Assembly: GCF_030518155.1 (NCBI RefSeq)
Contig: NZ_JAULRU010000514.1
Location: 1-64,000, forward strand
DNA from: Gilvimarinus gilvus
GTDB lineage: Bacteria > Pseudomonadota > Gammaproteobacteria > Pseudomonadales > Cellvibrionaceae
Direction of reading: 5' to 3'
DNA: 64,000 nt
Positions 34,761 through 41,226 of the stretch are shown piece after piece. Under the pieces are notes generated by a model. The model searched no databases, was not told the DNA's origin, and saw nothing but the letters and a program-made list of their open reading frames with translations. Position 1 is the first letter of the stretch. Every line of letters begins with the position of its first letter. The position numbers were made by a program, and so were the translations under genes.

Positions 34761-35477
34761 TTAAACGGCAGTGCGCAAGGTAGCGTCCTGCGTTCCGGCT
34801 GAATTGGCTGCCGTATTCTTGCGGCCGCGAAGCTTCAGATCCCAAAGGCCTAAATGGTGGGCTGGCGTATACATTACCTGGTACACCTTCCCGCTCAGCG
34901 TGTTGCCAACAACCACCTCCGCTGGAATATGCAATAGCGACAGCTGGATGAAACACATCCTGGCCGCCACTGGATCGATGTCCCAACAAGACGCCCAAAG
35001 TTGGGTTTGCGGGTTGAATCCGGCCTCCATGAATGCCTCACTAAAGGCGATGGCCATACCTCCAGCGCCAGCGGCCGGCTCAGAGACGGTAATGAAATCT
35101 TGTCCTTCAGGAAGAGCGATATCATCACCGGCCGTTACCTTGGCCATCATCCGGCTAACCTCGTAGGGCGTGAAAAACTGCCCGATGTGATCAGAGCCCA
35201 GTTCAAGCGACATGTAGGTTGCCCCCAGGTAGTCACCGACTTGCTTTTCCAGCCCCATGACCACCTCAGCAAAGAGATGTGAGATAGCCTCAAGGTCAGA
35301 TTTTTGGTACTTGCCCACCACCTGCAGATACTCATCCTCAATGGCCTGATCGAAACGAACCGCATTTTGTAACGTGCATGCGGATAGGATCACAAAGTCG
35401 CGGAAGACTTCGTATCGGTGCTGGTGTGGCGCAATGGTCTTGAACAAACGAACGAAGTTCGAGGTATTAAACGACAT
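34761..35477 (-). CDS. N6-DNA-methylase-like protein of the ICE core
   Basis: A 238-residue protein related to type I restriction M subunits. FFTPYEVSRMMA and the SAM-binding ITVSEPAAGAGGMAIAF segment (near residue 125) are clear, and CWDIDPVAARMCFIQLSLL is the acidic loop. Where an active enzyme has N-P-P-F/Y, this protein reads VVGNTLSGKVYQV, so the catalytic motif is absent. Proteins of this shape are common on ICEs and plasmids beside radC and ardB, and may bind rather than modify DNA. ATG 35477 is chosen because GGAGG lies six bases upstream. The preceding bases form a structured leader (35502-35539). Confidence 0.8.
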   Translation of the reverse strand: MSFNTSNFVRLFKTIAPHQHRYEVFRDFVILSACTLQNAVRFDQAIEDEYLQVVGKYQKSDLEAISHLFAEVVMGLEKQVGDYLGATYMSLELGSDHIGQFFTPYEVSRMMAKVTAGDDIALPEGQDFITVSEPAAGAGGMAIAFSEAFMEAGFNPQTQLWASCWDIDPVAARMCFIQLSLLHIPAEVVVGNTLSGKVYQVMYTPAHHLGLWDLKLRGRKNTAANSAGTQDATLRTAV

Positions 35478-35501
35478 GATTCCTCCAGGAAATGACCGCT
35501 G

Positions 35502-35539
35502 AGGGAATCCACCTCTGCAGGGGGGATTCCCTGCAGAGG
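35502..35539 (-). promoter_or_regulatory. Structured leader of the methylase-like gene (clearest pseudoknot layout)
   Basis: Minus strand: helix 1 pairs CCTCTGCAGG with CCTGCAGAGG (10 bp, perfect). Helix 2 pairs AGGGAATCC, mostly inside the helix-1 loop, with GGATTCCCT, which lies after helix 1 (9 bp, perfect). The helices cross, giving an H-type pseudoknot or two mutually exclusive folds, since the first three bases of helix 2 overlap helix 1. The sequence differs from the other leaders but the segment order is the same. Confidence 0.75.
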
Positions 35540-35618
35540 AAGTGGTGAGAGTATTCTGCAATTACATAAGTTGGTTAGTAGCAGAATTTATTATTGAAAG
35601 GATAAGTTGGTATTGGCT

Positions 35619-36116
35619 CTACATGAGCCCTCGCTCTGCGAATGATGTAACCTCATAAGCCCCAACGATAAGATGATCCAAAGCACGAATATCGACGAGA
35701 TCCAATGCAGAGCACAGTTTCTCGGTGATTTTTCGATCTGCTTGGCTTGGCTCTGAGACACCTGACGGGTGATTGTGAGCAAAAATTACAGCAGCGGCAT
35801 TGTATTGCAGTGCCAGCTTCACAATCTCGCGAGGGTACACAGACGCACCATCTAAAGTTCCTCTGAACACTTCTTCGTATTTAATAACACGATGCTGATT
35901 GTTGAGGAAAAGTACCGCAAACACTTCATGCTCTAATGGAAGCATTCTCGCTCGCAAATACTTTCGGGTTAAATCAGGAGAGGTGAGGGCATCTAGACCA
36001 ACAACTCTTTGAGTTGCGATAAAGCTTGCCATCTCAATGATTTCTGCCTCAGAGACAGGCTCATTAGTGATGTAAGTACCTTCTTTGTCGGCTACTTTAA
36101 AAGCTGATAGTGACAT
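35619..36116 (-). CDS. radC: RadC-family JAB-domain protein
   Basis: A 165-residue RadC of the short, mobile-element type, lacking the N-terminal helix-hairpin-helix part of chromosomal RadC. The JAB/MPN+ metal motif is intact: [18 protein letters not shown], with the upstream Glu in [19 protein letters not shown] and the closing RALDHLIVG. Its biochemical role is unsettled. On ICEs it is part of the conserved core. ATG 36116 is chosen (AGGAG upstream); a longer open frame to 36146 would run into the structured leader at 36141-36183. A degenerate paralogue is encoded at 33578-34039. Confidence 0.92.
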   Translation of the reverse strand: MSLSAFKVADKEGTYITNEPVSEAEIIEMASFIATQRVVGLDALTSPDLTRKYLRARMLPLEHEVFAVLFLNNQHRVIKYEEVFRGTLDGASVYPREIVKLALQYNAAAVIFAHNHPSGVSEPSQADRKITEKLCSALDLVDIRALDHLIVGAYEVTSFAERGLM

Positions 36117-36140
36117 AGTGAGTGCTCCTAAAATGAAAAA

Positions 36141-36183
36141 GGGCACGCACTTATCCCAATGGGCAAGTTGTGCCCATGGTGGG
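36141..36183 (-). promoter_or_regulatory. Structured leader of radC with terminator-like end
   Basis: Minus strand: ATGGGCA pairs with TGCCCAT (helix 1, extended by CCCA with TGGG). In the alternative, GGGCAC pairs with the later GTGCCC, supported by ACTT with AAGT, and is followed by five U. The second fold resembles an intrinsic terminator 25 bases before the start codon. The radC ribosome-binding site AGGAG follows the U-tract. Confidence 0.7.
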
Positions 36184-36225
36184 ATGGTTGAAAAACTATT
36201 TGAAAGGAAGATGCCCCGTTTAAGG

Positions 36226-36284
36226 GTGCGGTATTTCAGGCATCACAACCGCATTTCAAGGTGCAACTAAAGGCAGTTGCCACC
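36226..36284 (-). repeat. 59-bp intergenic repeat, copy 2
   Basis: This is the partner of 34636-34693. The final 29 bases are identical and include the GCAACT/AGTTGC hairpin. It overlaps the last six codons of the gene at 36267-36518, so part of that protein's C-terminus (VPGGNCL) is written in repeat sequence, and it lies upstream of the radC leader. Confidence 0.85.
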
Positions 36285-36518
36285 AGGAACTAACGCGCGA
36301 GGAATATTATATTTTTCGCGCAGATCTTTAAAATCTGGTGAATTCAAATACTGTAGTTGTAGCCTGCGCTCGGTTGGCGTGAGCTCCGCTGGCGGTGCCT
36401 TGCACAGCCCTAAAAAAGTCCAGTGGATGGGCGTTTCTCTCGACTTTCCCCGCAGAGCCAAGTCTAAGTTAACACTGGCTAGAAACGCTTTACTGTGAGG
36501 CACAGAATCAAATTCCAT
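36267..36518 (-). CDS. Small uncharacterised protein, paralogue of its upstream neighbour
   Basis: An 83-residue protein with HWTFLGLCKAPPAELTPTER followed by RLQLQYLNSPDFKDLREKY. It shares this pattern (WTF-x-L-Y/C, P-A-E/D-L-T-P-x-E-R, Q-x-Y-x-N-S) with the product of 36518-36748, so the two arose by tandem duplication. There is no known family or motif. Its ATG overlaps the previous stop codon (TAATG), which couples translation. The 3' end runs into a 59-bp repeat. Confidence 0.7.
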   Translation of the reverse strand: MEFDSVPHSKAFLASVNLDLALRGKSRETPIHWTFLGLCKAPPAELTPTERRLQLQYLNSPDFKDLREKYNIPRALVPGGNCL

Positions 36519-36748
36519 TACTGCAATCCATGTTTGGTTCTAAGCTCAGCCCATACGGCTGAATTTTTATACTCAACCTGGGTTTGACGCTCCAGGGGTG
36601 TTAAATCGGCCGGGTCCGCTTGGTACAGTTCCACAAACGTCCACGTCCTTACTTGCTCAGCTTTAAGGCTGCCTCGATCAATCATCCCTTGGATGACGTT
36701 GCCGAGATGATCGTTTGGAATACTCAAACTGTCCTGATCAATGCTCAT
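36518..36748 (-). CDS. Small uncharacterised protein, first of a tandem paralogous pair
   Basis: A 76-residue acidic protein containing RTWTFVELYQADPADLTPLE and RQTQVEYKNSAVWAELRTKH, the same layout as the product of 36267-36518. GGAGGT six bases before ATG supports the start. Upstream the message can form a 7-bp hairpin (ATTCTAT/ATAGAAT, 36760-36786) right before the ribosome-binding site and another (TGAGGC/GCCTCA, 36809-36824) further up. The function is unknown. Confidence 0.7.
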   Translation of the reverse strand: MSIDQDSLSIPNDHLGNVIQGMIDRGSLKAEQVRTWTFVELYQADPADLTPLERQTQVEYKNSAVWAELRTKHGLQ

Positions 36749-36826
36749 TGGTGACCTCCATTCTATCGGTAGGGTCAGTATAGAATCGCCTGAAGTACTC
36801 TACAAGCCTGAGGCTACAGCCTCATA

Positions 36827-36854
36827 TTGAGTTGCTACCTGATTCTGCTAGACT
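36827..36854 (+). promoter_or_regulatory. Probable promoter of the plus-strand gene at 36886
   Basis: TTGAGT (36827-36832) and TAGACT (36849-36854) are separated by 16 bases, a plausible sigma-70 promoter. Transcription would start near 36861, about 25 bases before the start codon of the only plus-strand gene in this core block. Confidence 0.45.
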
Positions 36855-36885
36855 TAATTTTCACGCATGAAACCGAGCCAAATTG

Positions 36886-37125
36886 ATGCTTACTATCGCA
36901 ACCACCGAAGCAAAACCAGCTGGCACTGTATATCTCGACAAACGAGAGCAAAAGGCTTTAAAAGACTTGGCCGGTCTCAATCGTAAGCGGTTCTTGAGCC
37001 ACGACCAATATCAACAGAACGTGGAGCTCAGCAAACAACAATTCTCCGGTGATTCGGCCGCCGAAGCGCTGCTACGGCATCTCATCGACATCAACCTTAA
37101 AAAGGGCGGCGGTGTGAACGAATAG
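36886..37125 (+). CDS. Small uncharacterised plus-strand protein
   Basis: A 79-residue, Lys-rich protein (ATTEAKPAGTVYLDKREQKA, later HLIDINLKKGGGVNE) running against the direction of the surrounding core operon. It could be a small regulator, but no helix-turn-helix is certain. ATG 36886 is preferred to the TTG just before it; the ribosome-binding site is weak. A promoter-like pair precedes it. Its converging orientation with the gene at 37144-37371 leaves only 18 bases between their stops. Confidence 0.5.
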   Translation: MLTIATTEAKPAGTVYLDKREQKALKDLAGLNRKRFLSHDQYQQNVELSKQQFSGDSAAEALLRHLIDINLKKGGGVNE

Positions 37126-37143
37126 CTCCACACCGCACTCTGA

Positions 37144-37371
37144 CTACGCCCTGGTTTCCAATACTCTAGCCGCAGAAAATCCAATCTTATCCCCGGCATA
37201 GTACTGCTCATCCGACGAGGGCGGCATAATGCCCGCCTGGAAGACCACTCTCCAACACCGGTAGGTCCGGTACCACATGTTGCGAGTGTGGGTTTCACGA
37301 TCTTTTGGCCTGGAAGCCACTGTCATCGCATGGCGGTGACGGGACGCCAGGCTGATATGTTCCTTAGACAT
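37144..37371 (-). CDS. Small uncharacterised basic protein
   Basis: A 75-residue protein starting MSKEHISLASRHRHAMTVAS, rich in Arg, His and Tyr (NMWYRTYRCWRVVFQAG). GGAG five bases upstream of ATG 37371 supports the start. The preceding leader hairpin (37390-37431) overlaps the end of the upstream gene. No family is recognised. It is part of the ICE core operon. Confidence 0.6.
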   Translation of the reverse strand: MSKEHISLASRHRHAMTVASRPKDRETHTRNMWYRTYRCWRVVFQAGIMPPSSDEQYYAGDKIGFSAARVLETRA

Positions 37372-37389
37372 AAACACTCCTAACGGGAT

Positions 37390-37431
37390 GTAGAGGTCAG
37401 AGAAGCCCTAAGGCTTCGTCTGAACCTCTAC
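37390..37431 (-). promoter_or_regulatory. Long intercistronic hairpin spanning a stop codon
   Basis: Minus strand: GTAGAGG/CCTCTAC, TCAGA/TCTGA and GAAGCC/GGCTTC pair in register (18 bp in all, two single-base bulges) around a TTAG loop that contains the TAG stop of the gene at 37408-37593. It sits upstream of the ribosome-binding site of the next gene. It could control coupling of the two genes or process the message. Confidence 0.7.
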
Positions 37432-37593
37432 GGTCTTGATGGCTGTCACATACACCTCAGAGAGCTCATCGCGCATCTCTGGATTGGCGTTGAGCCAGTC
37501 CAGGATTTGCTGGGCATACTCTGAATCCTGTGCCAGTTCTTTGACTTTCTTCTTGCAGTCAATGAGGTATCGAAGATCCAACAAGTTAACCAT
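37408..37593 (-). CDS. Small uncharacterised helical protein
   Basis: A 61-residue protein beginning MVNLLDLRYLIDCKKKVKEL, wholly helical and amphipathic, with a charged tail. GGAGG lies six bases upstream of ATG 37593. Its start overlaps the previous gene's end by eight bases, so translation is coupled. The stop codon sits in the loop of a long hairpin. No family is recognised. Confidence 0.65.
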   Translation of the reverse strand: MVNLLDLRYLIDCKKKVKELAQDSEYAQQILDWLNANPEMRDELSEVYVTAIKTVEVQTKP

Positions 37594-37813
37594 TGGCCAC
37601 CTCCTGAAATTGATCAGTGAGATTGGCCAAACAGTGAATTGATGGGTCAGACTCAAGCCCCGATAAGAGCTCGTCATACTCCAGTAGTGAAAGCTCACCA
37701 AAGGTCGACGTGCCACCTGTACGGGTGTCAGAAACCTTTATGTGATACTCACCGTCAATGTGAGATTCGGCGACTCGAAAGAAGCCAATGTTGAAACGTG
37801 GGGAAGTTGCCAT
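37586..37813 (-). CDS. Small uncharacterised protein
   Basis: A 75-residue protein beginning MATSPRFNIGFFRVAESHID and ending in a helical CLANLTDQFQEVANG tail. AGGAG seven bases upstream of ATG 37813 sets the start. It is preceded by a structured leader (37836-37868). No family is recognised. The next gene overlaps its end. Confidence 0.65.
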   Translation of the reverse strand: MATSPRFNIGFFRVAESHIDGEYHIKVSDTRTGGTSTFGELSLLEYDELLSGLESDPSIHCLANLTDQFQEVANG

Positions 37814-37835
37814 GGGAATGCTCCTGGTTAAGACA

Positions 37836-37868
37836 GGGAACACCCCATGGGGAGTATTCCCCAGTGGG
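37836..37868 (-). promoter_or_regulatory. Structured leader with two alternative helices
   Basis: Minus strand: CCCA pairs with TGGG and GGGGA with TCCCC to form one hairpin (one bulge). In the alternative, GGGAATAC pairs with GTGTTCCC (8 bp, one G-U) around TCCCCATGGG, itself self-complementary. The segment order (CCCA, TGGGGA, TCCCC, TGGGG, TTCCC) is that of the ardB, radC and DUF3577 leaders. Confidence 0.7.
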
Positions 37869-38534
37869 CGGACAGTTTGAAAAAAGGATCGTATTGCTGC
37901 TATCACAGGCAATGCCTGCTCAGATCCACGAACAGCTAAAAGGGTCGGCGTTTAGGCTCGCCGGCAGCACAATCAGACCACGTAAAGACCCTGATTCAAG
38001 GCCCTTAAGTGGTCCGCCTGGTGACGGACCCTTTGGATATCAGCGCACAATATTGTGCTATGGCCCGCGCCTGTACGTGTCGCGGTACGTTGACCTGGCA
38101 AGCTGGCATGGCCTCTGTGATAAAAACACCAGTTGTTGCCCGGTATGCTCATCACAAAGGCCTTGCCAGAAGCGATTTTAGGCCGAGGCCACGGGTGTGA
38201 CCTCGGTTGACATTGGAAGGGACGATTCTCACATCGTCGAGTTTAACCAGCCAGTCAGGACGGTTGGAGGGTACCTGCTGACTGTCAACCGGAAAGGCCT
38301 GGCTGTGGGGCAGAACAGAGCCTTGTTCAGTATCTCACCGGTACGACTGAATCAAACCGCATAAGCGGCTAAGGTCCACTAAATCCGTAGTGGGACGGGA
38401 GAACTGGATTACTGAAACCGTGGTGATCGCACGTCTTGAGTAATACAGCGGCTCTTGTCCGAAGGCGCAGCATGTTACCAAAATCAGCCCACCAGCGGAA
38501 CCTGGTGAAATATGGGGCATGCCGGCACCGCCGG
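37869..38534. other. 665-base stretch without a supported gene
   Basis: Short open frames on both strands lack ribosome-binding sites and family features. Several small inverted repeats are present, such as CAGGC/GCCTG at 37907-37919, GACGAT/ATCGTC near 38222 and CACCAG/CTGGTG near 38490. Composition is like the core. It may be a long untranslated part of the operon or a decayed core gene. Confidence 0.4.
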
Positions 38535-38780
38535 CTATGCCGCCTCCTTGGGAGCGTGGATCGCGCTACCTGATTCAATATCGAATAGCGTAGCGATGAC
38601 CTCGGATGACCGGACCGTCATATCGAAATCACTGAATACCTGGATACCCCTGATTGAGCGCACGACAAACCGTGCTAAGCCACCAGAGGCATACTGGGTA
38701 ATGCATTCCCCAACGGCTCGTTGGTAGTTGGGGTAAACGGTGGACTGAGAGTTACCAATGGATGCCGTAGCTGTGCTCAT
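38535..38780 (-). CDS. Small uncharacterised protein
   Basis: An 81-residue protein beginning MSTATASIGNSQSTVYPNYQ, with a central GLARFVVRSIRGIQVFSDF strand region. AGGAG upstream of ATG 38780 supports the start. It is preceded by a long leader hairpin (38810-38850), like most genes of this operon. No family is recognised. It follows the DUF3577 gene. Confidence 0.65.
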   Translation of the reverse strand: MSTATASIGNSQSTVYPNYQRAVGECITQYASGGLARFVVRSIRGIQVFSDFDMTVRSSEVIATLFDIESGSAIHAPKEAA

Positions 38781-38809
38781 ACTGTGCTCCTATGCTTTGT
38801 TACGCCCAA

Positions 38810-38850
38810 CGGGCTCCCTAAAAGGCTCAGAAAACCTTCTAGGGAACCCG
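38810..38850 (-). promoter_or_regulatory. Leader hairpin with a 16-bp stem
   Basis: Minus strand: CGGGTTCCCTAGAAGG pairs with CCTTTTAGGGAGCCCG (16 bp with two G-U pairs) around a nine-base loop. A competing small hairpin, CCCGC/GCGGG, uses the first bases of the long stem. It lies about 30 bases before the start of 38535-38780. The competition between an upstream short hairpin and a downstream long one is shared with the other leaders here. Confidence 0.7.
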
Positions 38851-38991
38851 CTAAGCGGGACTCCACATAAGCGCTAAATCGCCCAGAGGGGCAAATCAGC
38901 GCGTCAGAGCACTGTAGAAGATCCAGGCGACCCGGACTGACAGCGATGCTGCCAGCCAGGTGCCTTTGGCCACTTGGATGGGAATGGACTT

Positions 38992-39753
38992 TCAAGCCGC
39001 GGGACGAACCCATGCTTGTTGATCACGATCCCAGCGGTAGCCCTGGCTCTTCAGCTCAGCTTTACGAGCAGCAAAATCAGGCTGACCTTTATCCAGCCTT
39101 ACTACATCGCCCTGTGCAGGAGCAGCTTGGTTCTCCGGAGCTTGACGGCTCTGAGGAGCGACCCAAGCGCCCTGATCGCGGTTCCAAGAGTAGCCTGCCG
39201 CTTTCAATTCAGCTTTACGCTGCTTGAAATCAGGTGCCTCTGGATCCAGCGTCACAGAATCCGGTAAGTTGGCATTTGCCGCGGCCGGATTGGCTTGCTG
39301 CGCTTGTGGCTGATAAGAACCGCCAGCGGTTGCTTGAGCACCAGCATCATTGAATTGCTCCAGGTTCACTTGTTGGCCATCTACCTTCAAATATTTGATG
39401 GACAGTAGACGAGCACTGGTGAACACCCGAACCTCCTGGCCTTGGCCGGGAGAGCTGGCTGTGAATCGAAGATCGCCGGCTTTAAGGACGGCATTGACCT
39501 TCTTGTCACGGTCAGCGATTTCGGATTGGAACTTCTCAATGATCTTTTTAGCGGTTTTGCCAGTGACCTTCAGGTCGACAAATACCGGCTGAGCGTCTTC
39601 GGCCTTACCCTGAAGGAAGGTGGCGCGAACTTGCAGGAATGGCTCAAATGACTGCCCCGGCTTGGGGGTAACCATCCGTGCATCGTACAGGTTGGCAAAG
39701 CCTTCCAGGTGAAGATTGAAGTAACGTTGATCGTTTGATTGGTTGTAAGACAT
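38992..39753 (-). CDS. DUF3577/STY4534-family ICE replication-associated protein with added C-terminal repeats
   Basis: A 253-residue protein. Residues 1-120 match the STY4534 family of ICE proteins: QRYFNLHLEGFANLYDARMV, FLQVRATFLQG, PVFVDLKVTGKTAKKIIEKF and RVFTSARLLSIKYLKVDG. After a Gln/Ala-rich linker there are two copies of a 26-residue unit (PDFKQRKAELKAAGYSWNRD and PDFAARKAELKSQGYRWDRD, each ending in AWV), which are not usual in the family. ATG 39753 has AGGAG upstream; a longer frame to 39822 would include the leader. It is the first gene of the minus-strand core operon and may bind single-stranded DNA, by analogy and fold. Confidence 0.82.
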   Translation of the reverse strand: MSYNQSNDQRYFNLHLEGFANLYDARMVTPKPGQSFEPFLQVRATFLQGKAEDAQPVFVDLKVTGKTAKKIIEKFQSEIADRDKKVNAVLKAGDLRFTASSPGQGQEVRVFTSARLLSIKYLKVDGQQVNLEQFNDAGAQATAGGSYQPQAQQANPAAANANLPDSVTLDPEAPDFKQRKAELKAAGYSWNRDQGAWVAPQSRQAPENQAAPAQGDVVRLDKGQPDFAARKAELKSQGYRWDRDQQAWVRPAA

Positions 39754-39776
39754 GATATCTCTCCTGAATTTAGGAA

Positions 39777-39826
39777 CAAAAAAAGGGGAGACACCTGTCC
39801 CCAACGGGAAGATGCTCCCCATTGGG
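39777..39826 (-). promoter_or_regulatory. Structured leader of the DUF3577 gene with antiterminator/terminator-like folds
   Basis: Minus strand: CCCAATGGGGAG pairs with CTTCCCGTTGGG as a 12-bp hairpin with a three-base loop. Alternatively, GGGGAG pairs with the later CTCCCC, directly before seven U, giving an intrinsic-terminator-like structure. The two cannot form together. The first gene of the operon lies 24 bases downstream, so this element could gate entry into the whole operon. Confidence 0.75.
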
Positions 39827-39907
39827 TTGGTATAACTGATTTGGCCCGAAGGCTAGATATGAACGCCGGGATGAACCCTGAGCTTGCTGCCGCGTCACGA
39901 AAGCTCT

Positions 39908-39936
39908 AACAAAGGTACCACTGGTAGCAGTGGCCA
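39908..39936 (-). repeat. Diverged third copy of the intergenic hairpin repeat
   Basis: CCACTG pairs with CAGTGG here, where copies at 34665 and 36256 have GCAACT with AGTTGC. The order of flanking bases (CAAAGGT on one side, CCAC on the other) is kept. The compensating changes suggest that the hairpin is what is conserved. It too lies upstream of a structured leader. Confidence 0.45.
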
Positions 39937-39949
39937 CTATGCACCTCTG

Positions 39950-39977
39950 ATTCTAGCAAAGTTTAGACGCTTGTAAA
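39950..39977 (-). promoter_or_regulatory. Probable promoter of the minus-strand core operon
   Basis: On the minus strand TTTACA (39977-39972) and TAGAAT (39955-39950) are separated by 16 bases. Transcription would begin near 39943, leaving an untranslated leader of about 190 bases before the DUF3577 gene, long enough to hold the hairpin at 39908 and the two-helix leader at 39777-39826. Confidence 0.55.
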
Positions 39978-40049
39978 CCCCGTCTTCAAATCGAATGGTG
40001 GCCAATATGAAGCCCGGGTCGCGCGACCTCTCGGCAAAGGAGCAGGTTT

Positions 40050-40093
40050 CACAAACATCTCAACACTTTACTGTTTGTGTATGCGGATATAAT
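40050..40093 (+). promoter_or_regulatory. Promoter with an overlapping inverted repeat
   Basis: TTTACT (40067) and TATAAT (40088-40093) form a promoter-like pair with a 15-base gap. The -35 region is flanked by CACAAAC (40050-40056) and GTTTGTG (40073-40079), a perfect 7-bp inverted repeat that could be an operator. Downstream is a tiny open frame (about 40126-40182) beginning MSNKLISHS, possibly the stub of a lost gene, and then the cassette genes. Confidence 0.5.
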
Positions 40094-40405
40094 GGCTTTG
40101 TCGATAAACTCGAAGGCAGTGTCCTATGAGTAACAAACTCATTAGTCATAGTTTCTCCACAGTCTGCACTCTAACCCATTGAAATATGGGTATATTTGCT
40201 AACCTCGTAAGTACATAGTAGACCTCGCTGAGGTCTCGTTGAACATAATGGCTTGGTTTTCGCAGGAACAAAACGCAGAAAGAGATGCGCTAACCTGTTG
40301 AGCTTGGTATGATTTTTTGAAAATAAACTCGGAAAAGGGGTGGATTTCTGTGTTTGGTAATCGAAATTCCGTCTAATAGACTGTTAGCTTCATGAAGTAA
40401 TTGGA

Positions 40406-41134
40406 ATGATTTTTACAAGCTCATATAGTGATGGAGATGGCTTCATCGCAGACCGAGAATTAACTGGGTATACTTATAAATCCGAACCTGTAGAGTTGTG
40501 GGTGACACGCTGGACTGAAGGCAGCGGTAGAGAAGAGTACTCCGCCAAGATTGTACGAAAAAACAATAATTATGATGAGTTATTATCAATCGACTTCAAA
40601 AACAGTCTTGTAACCGTACTCAGATGGGCAAGCAAAAACCTTGATGGCCAGCCGAAAGTTTTTGGTGAATTAGACCTACTAGACTTAAAAAGAGATGCTT
40701 CAATTAAGGGGGAAGGCTCTGAATATCTAATCGCTGCATACCTCATGCTAGAATTTGGATATCTAGCTTCCCTAGCTAGCCCAAATATGCCAGGTTACGA
40801 TATTCATGTTGTAAACCCAAAATCTAAAGCTTCTTGTAAGCTACAGGTTAAATTTCGAAGCAATAGAAATTCAACCTTTAAAGTTTCAAGTGATGATTTT
40901 GACTTTTTGGTTTTAGTAGATAAGTCCTTCCATGAACACAAGAAGCTAAACGTTTCAGCGGAGAATAATAGTTTTAAGACCAAAGAAATTTATAGGCCTA
41001 TACCAAGCTGGCCTATTTGGATTATAGATAAAAATCATATCGTTAGTGATATGAAGTTTTACGGCTATGTTAAGAGTCCAAGATATAGTGATTTCTATCA
41101 TAACTGGAAGTCAATATCTGATTTCTTGTCATGA
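40406..41134 (+). CDS. Putative PD-(D/E)XK-type nuclease-like protein, probable integron cassette gene
   Basis: A 242-residue protein. The centre resembles the restriction-endonuclease-like fold: KGEGSEYLIAAYLMLEFGYL, then MPGYDIHVVNPKSKA and CKLQVKFRSNRN, that is an acidic helix residue, an Asp before a strand and a Gln-x-Lys (like Hjc or Mrr cores). DFLVLVD follows. The stop codon TGA overlaps the next reading frame and lies at the start of an attC-like site (41130-41211). It lies on the plus strand, opposite to the ICE core. Assignment as a nuclease is by motif pattern only. Confidence 0.55.
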   Translation: MIFTSSYSDGDGFIADRELTGYTYKSEPVELWVTRWTEGSGREEYSAKIVRKNNNYDELLSIDFKNSLVTVLRWASKNLDGQPKVFGELDLLDLKRDASIKGEGSEYLIAAYLMLEFGYLASLASPNMPGYDIHVVNPKSKASCKLQVKFRSNRNSTFKVSSDDFDFLVLVDKSFHEHKKLNVSAENNSFKTKEIYRPIPSWPIWIIDKNHIVSDMKFYGYVKSPRYSDFYHNWKSISDFLS

Positions 41135-41211
41135 CAAAGCCAACAAGGCGTTTGATTCGCCTTCGGCTTGGGCGCGCAAAAAAACGCGAGCCCTTTAACG
41201 TGGCGTTATGT
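41130..41211 (+). repeat. attC-like recombination site 1
   Basis: The 82-base element begins with TGAC and ends with GTTA of the core-like GTTATGT. TGAC pairs with GTTA (one G-U), GCCA with TGGC, and CGTT with AACG, and the centre folds as GGGC-GCG with CGC-GA-GCCC. This mirror layout (R''-L''...L'-R') with the previous stop codon inside the site is typical of integron attC sites. Confidence 0.6.
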
Positions 41212-41226
41212 TTTTTGGAGGATAAA

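Noticed and set aside
34771-35166. Plus-strand open frame of 131 codons
   Set aside because: It is antisense to the methylase-like gene, which has SAM-binding motifs and a good start; this is a shadow.
40126-40182. Tiny open frame starting MSNKLISHS after a promoter-like site
   Set aside because: Only 18 codons with no clear ribosome-binding site; noted as a possible stub of a lost gene, not annotated as a gene.
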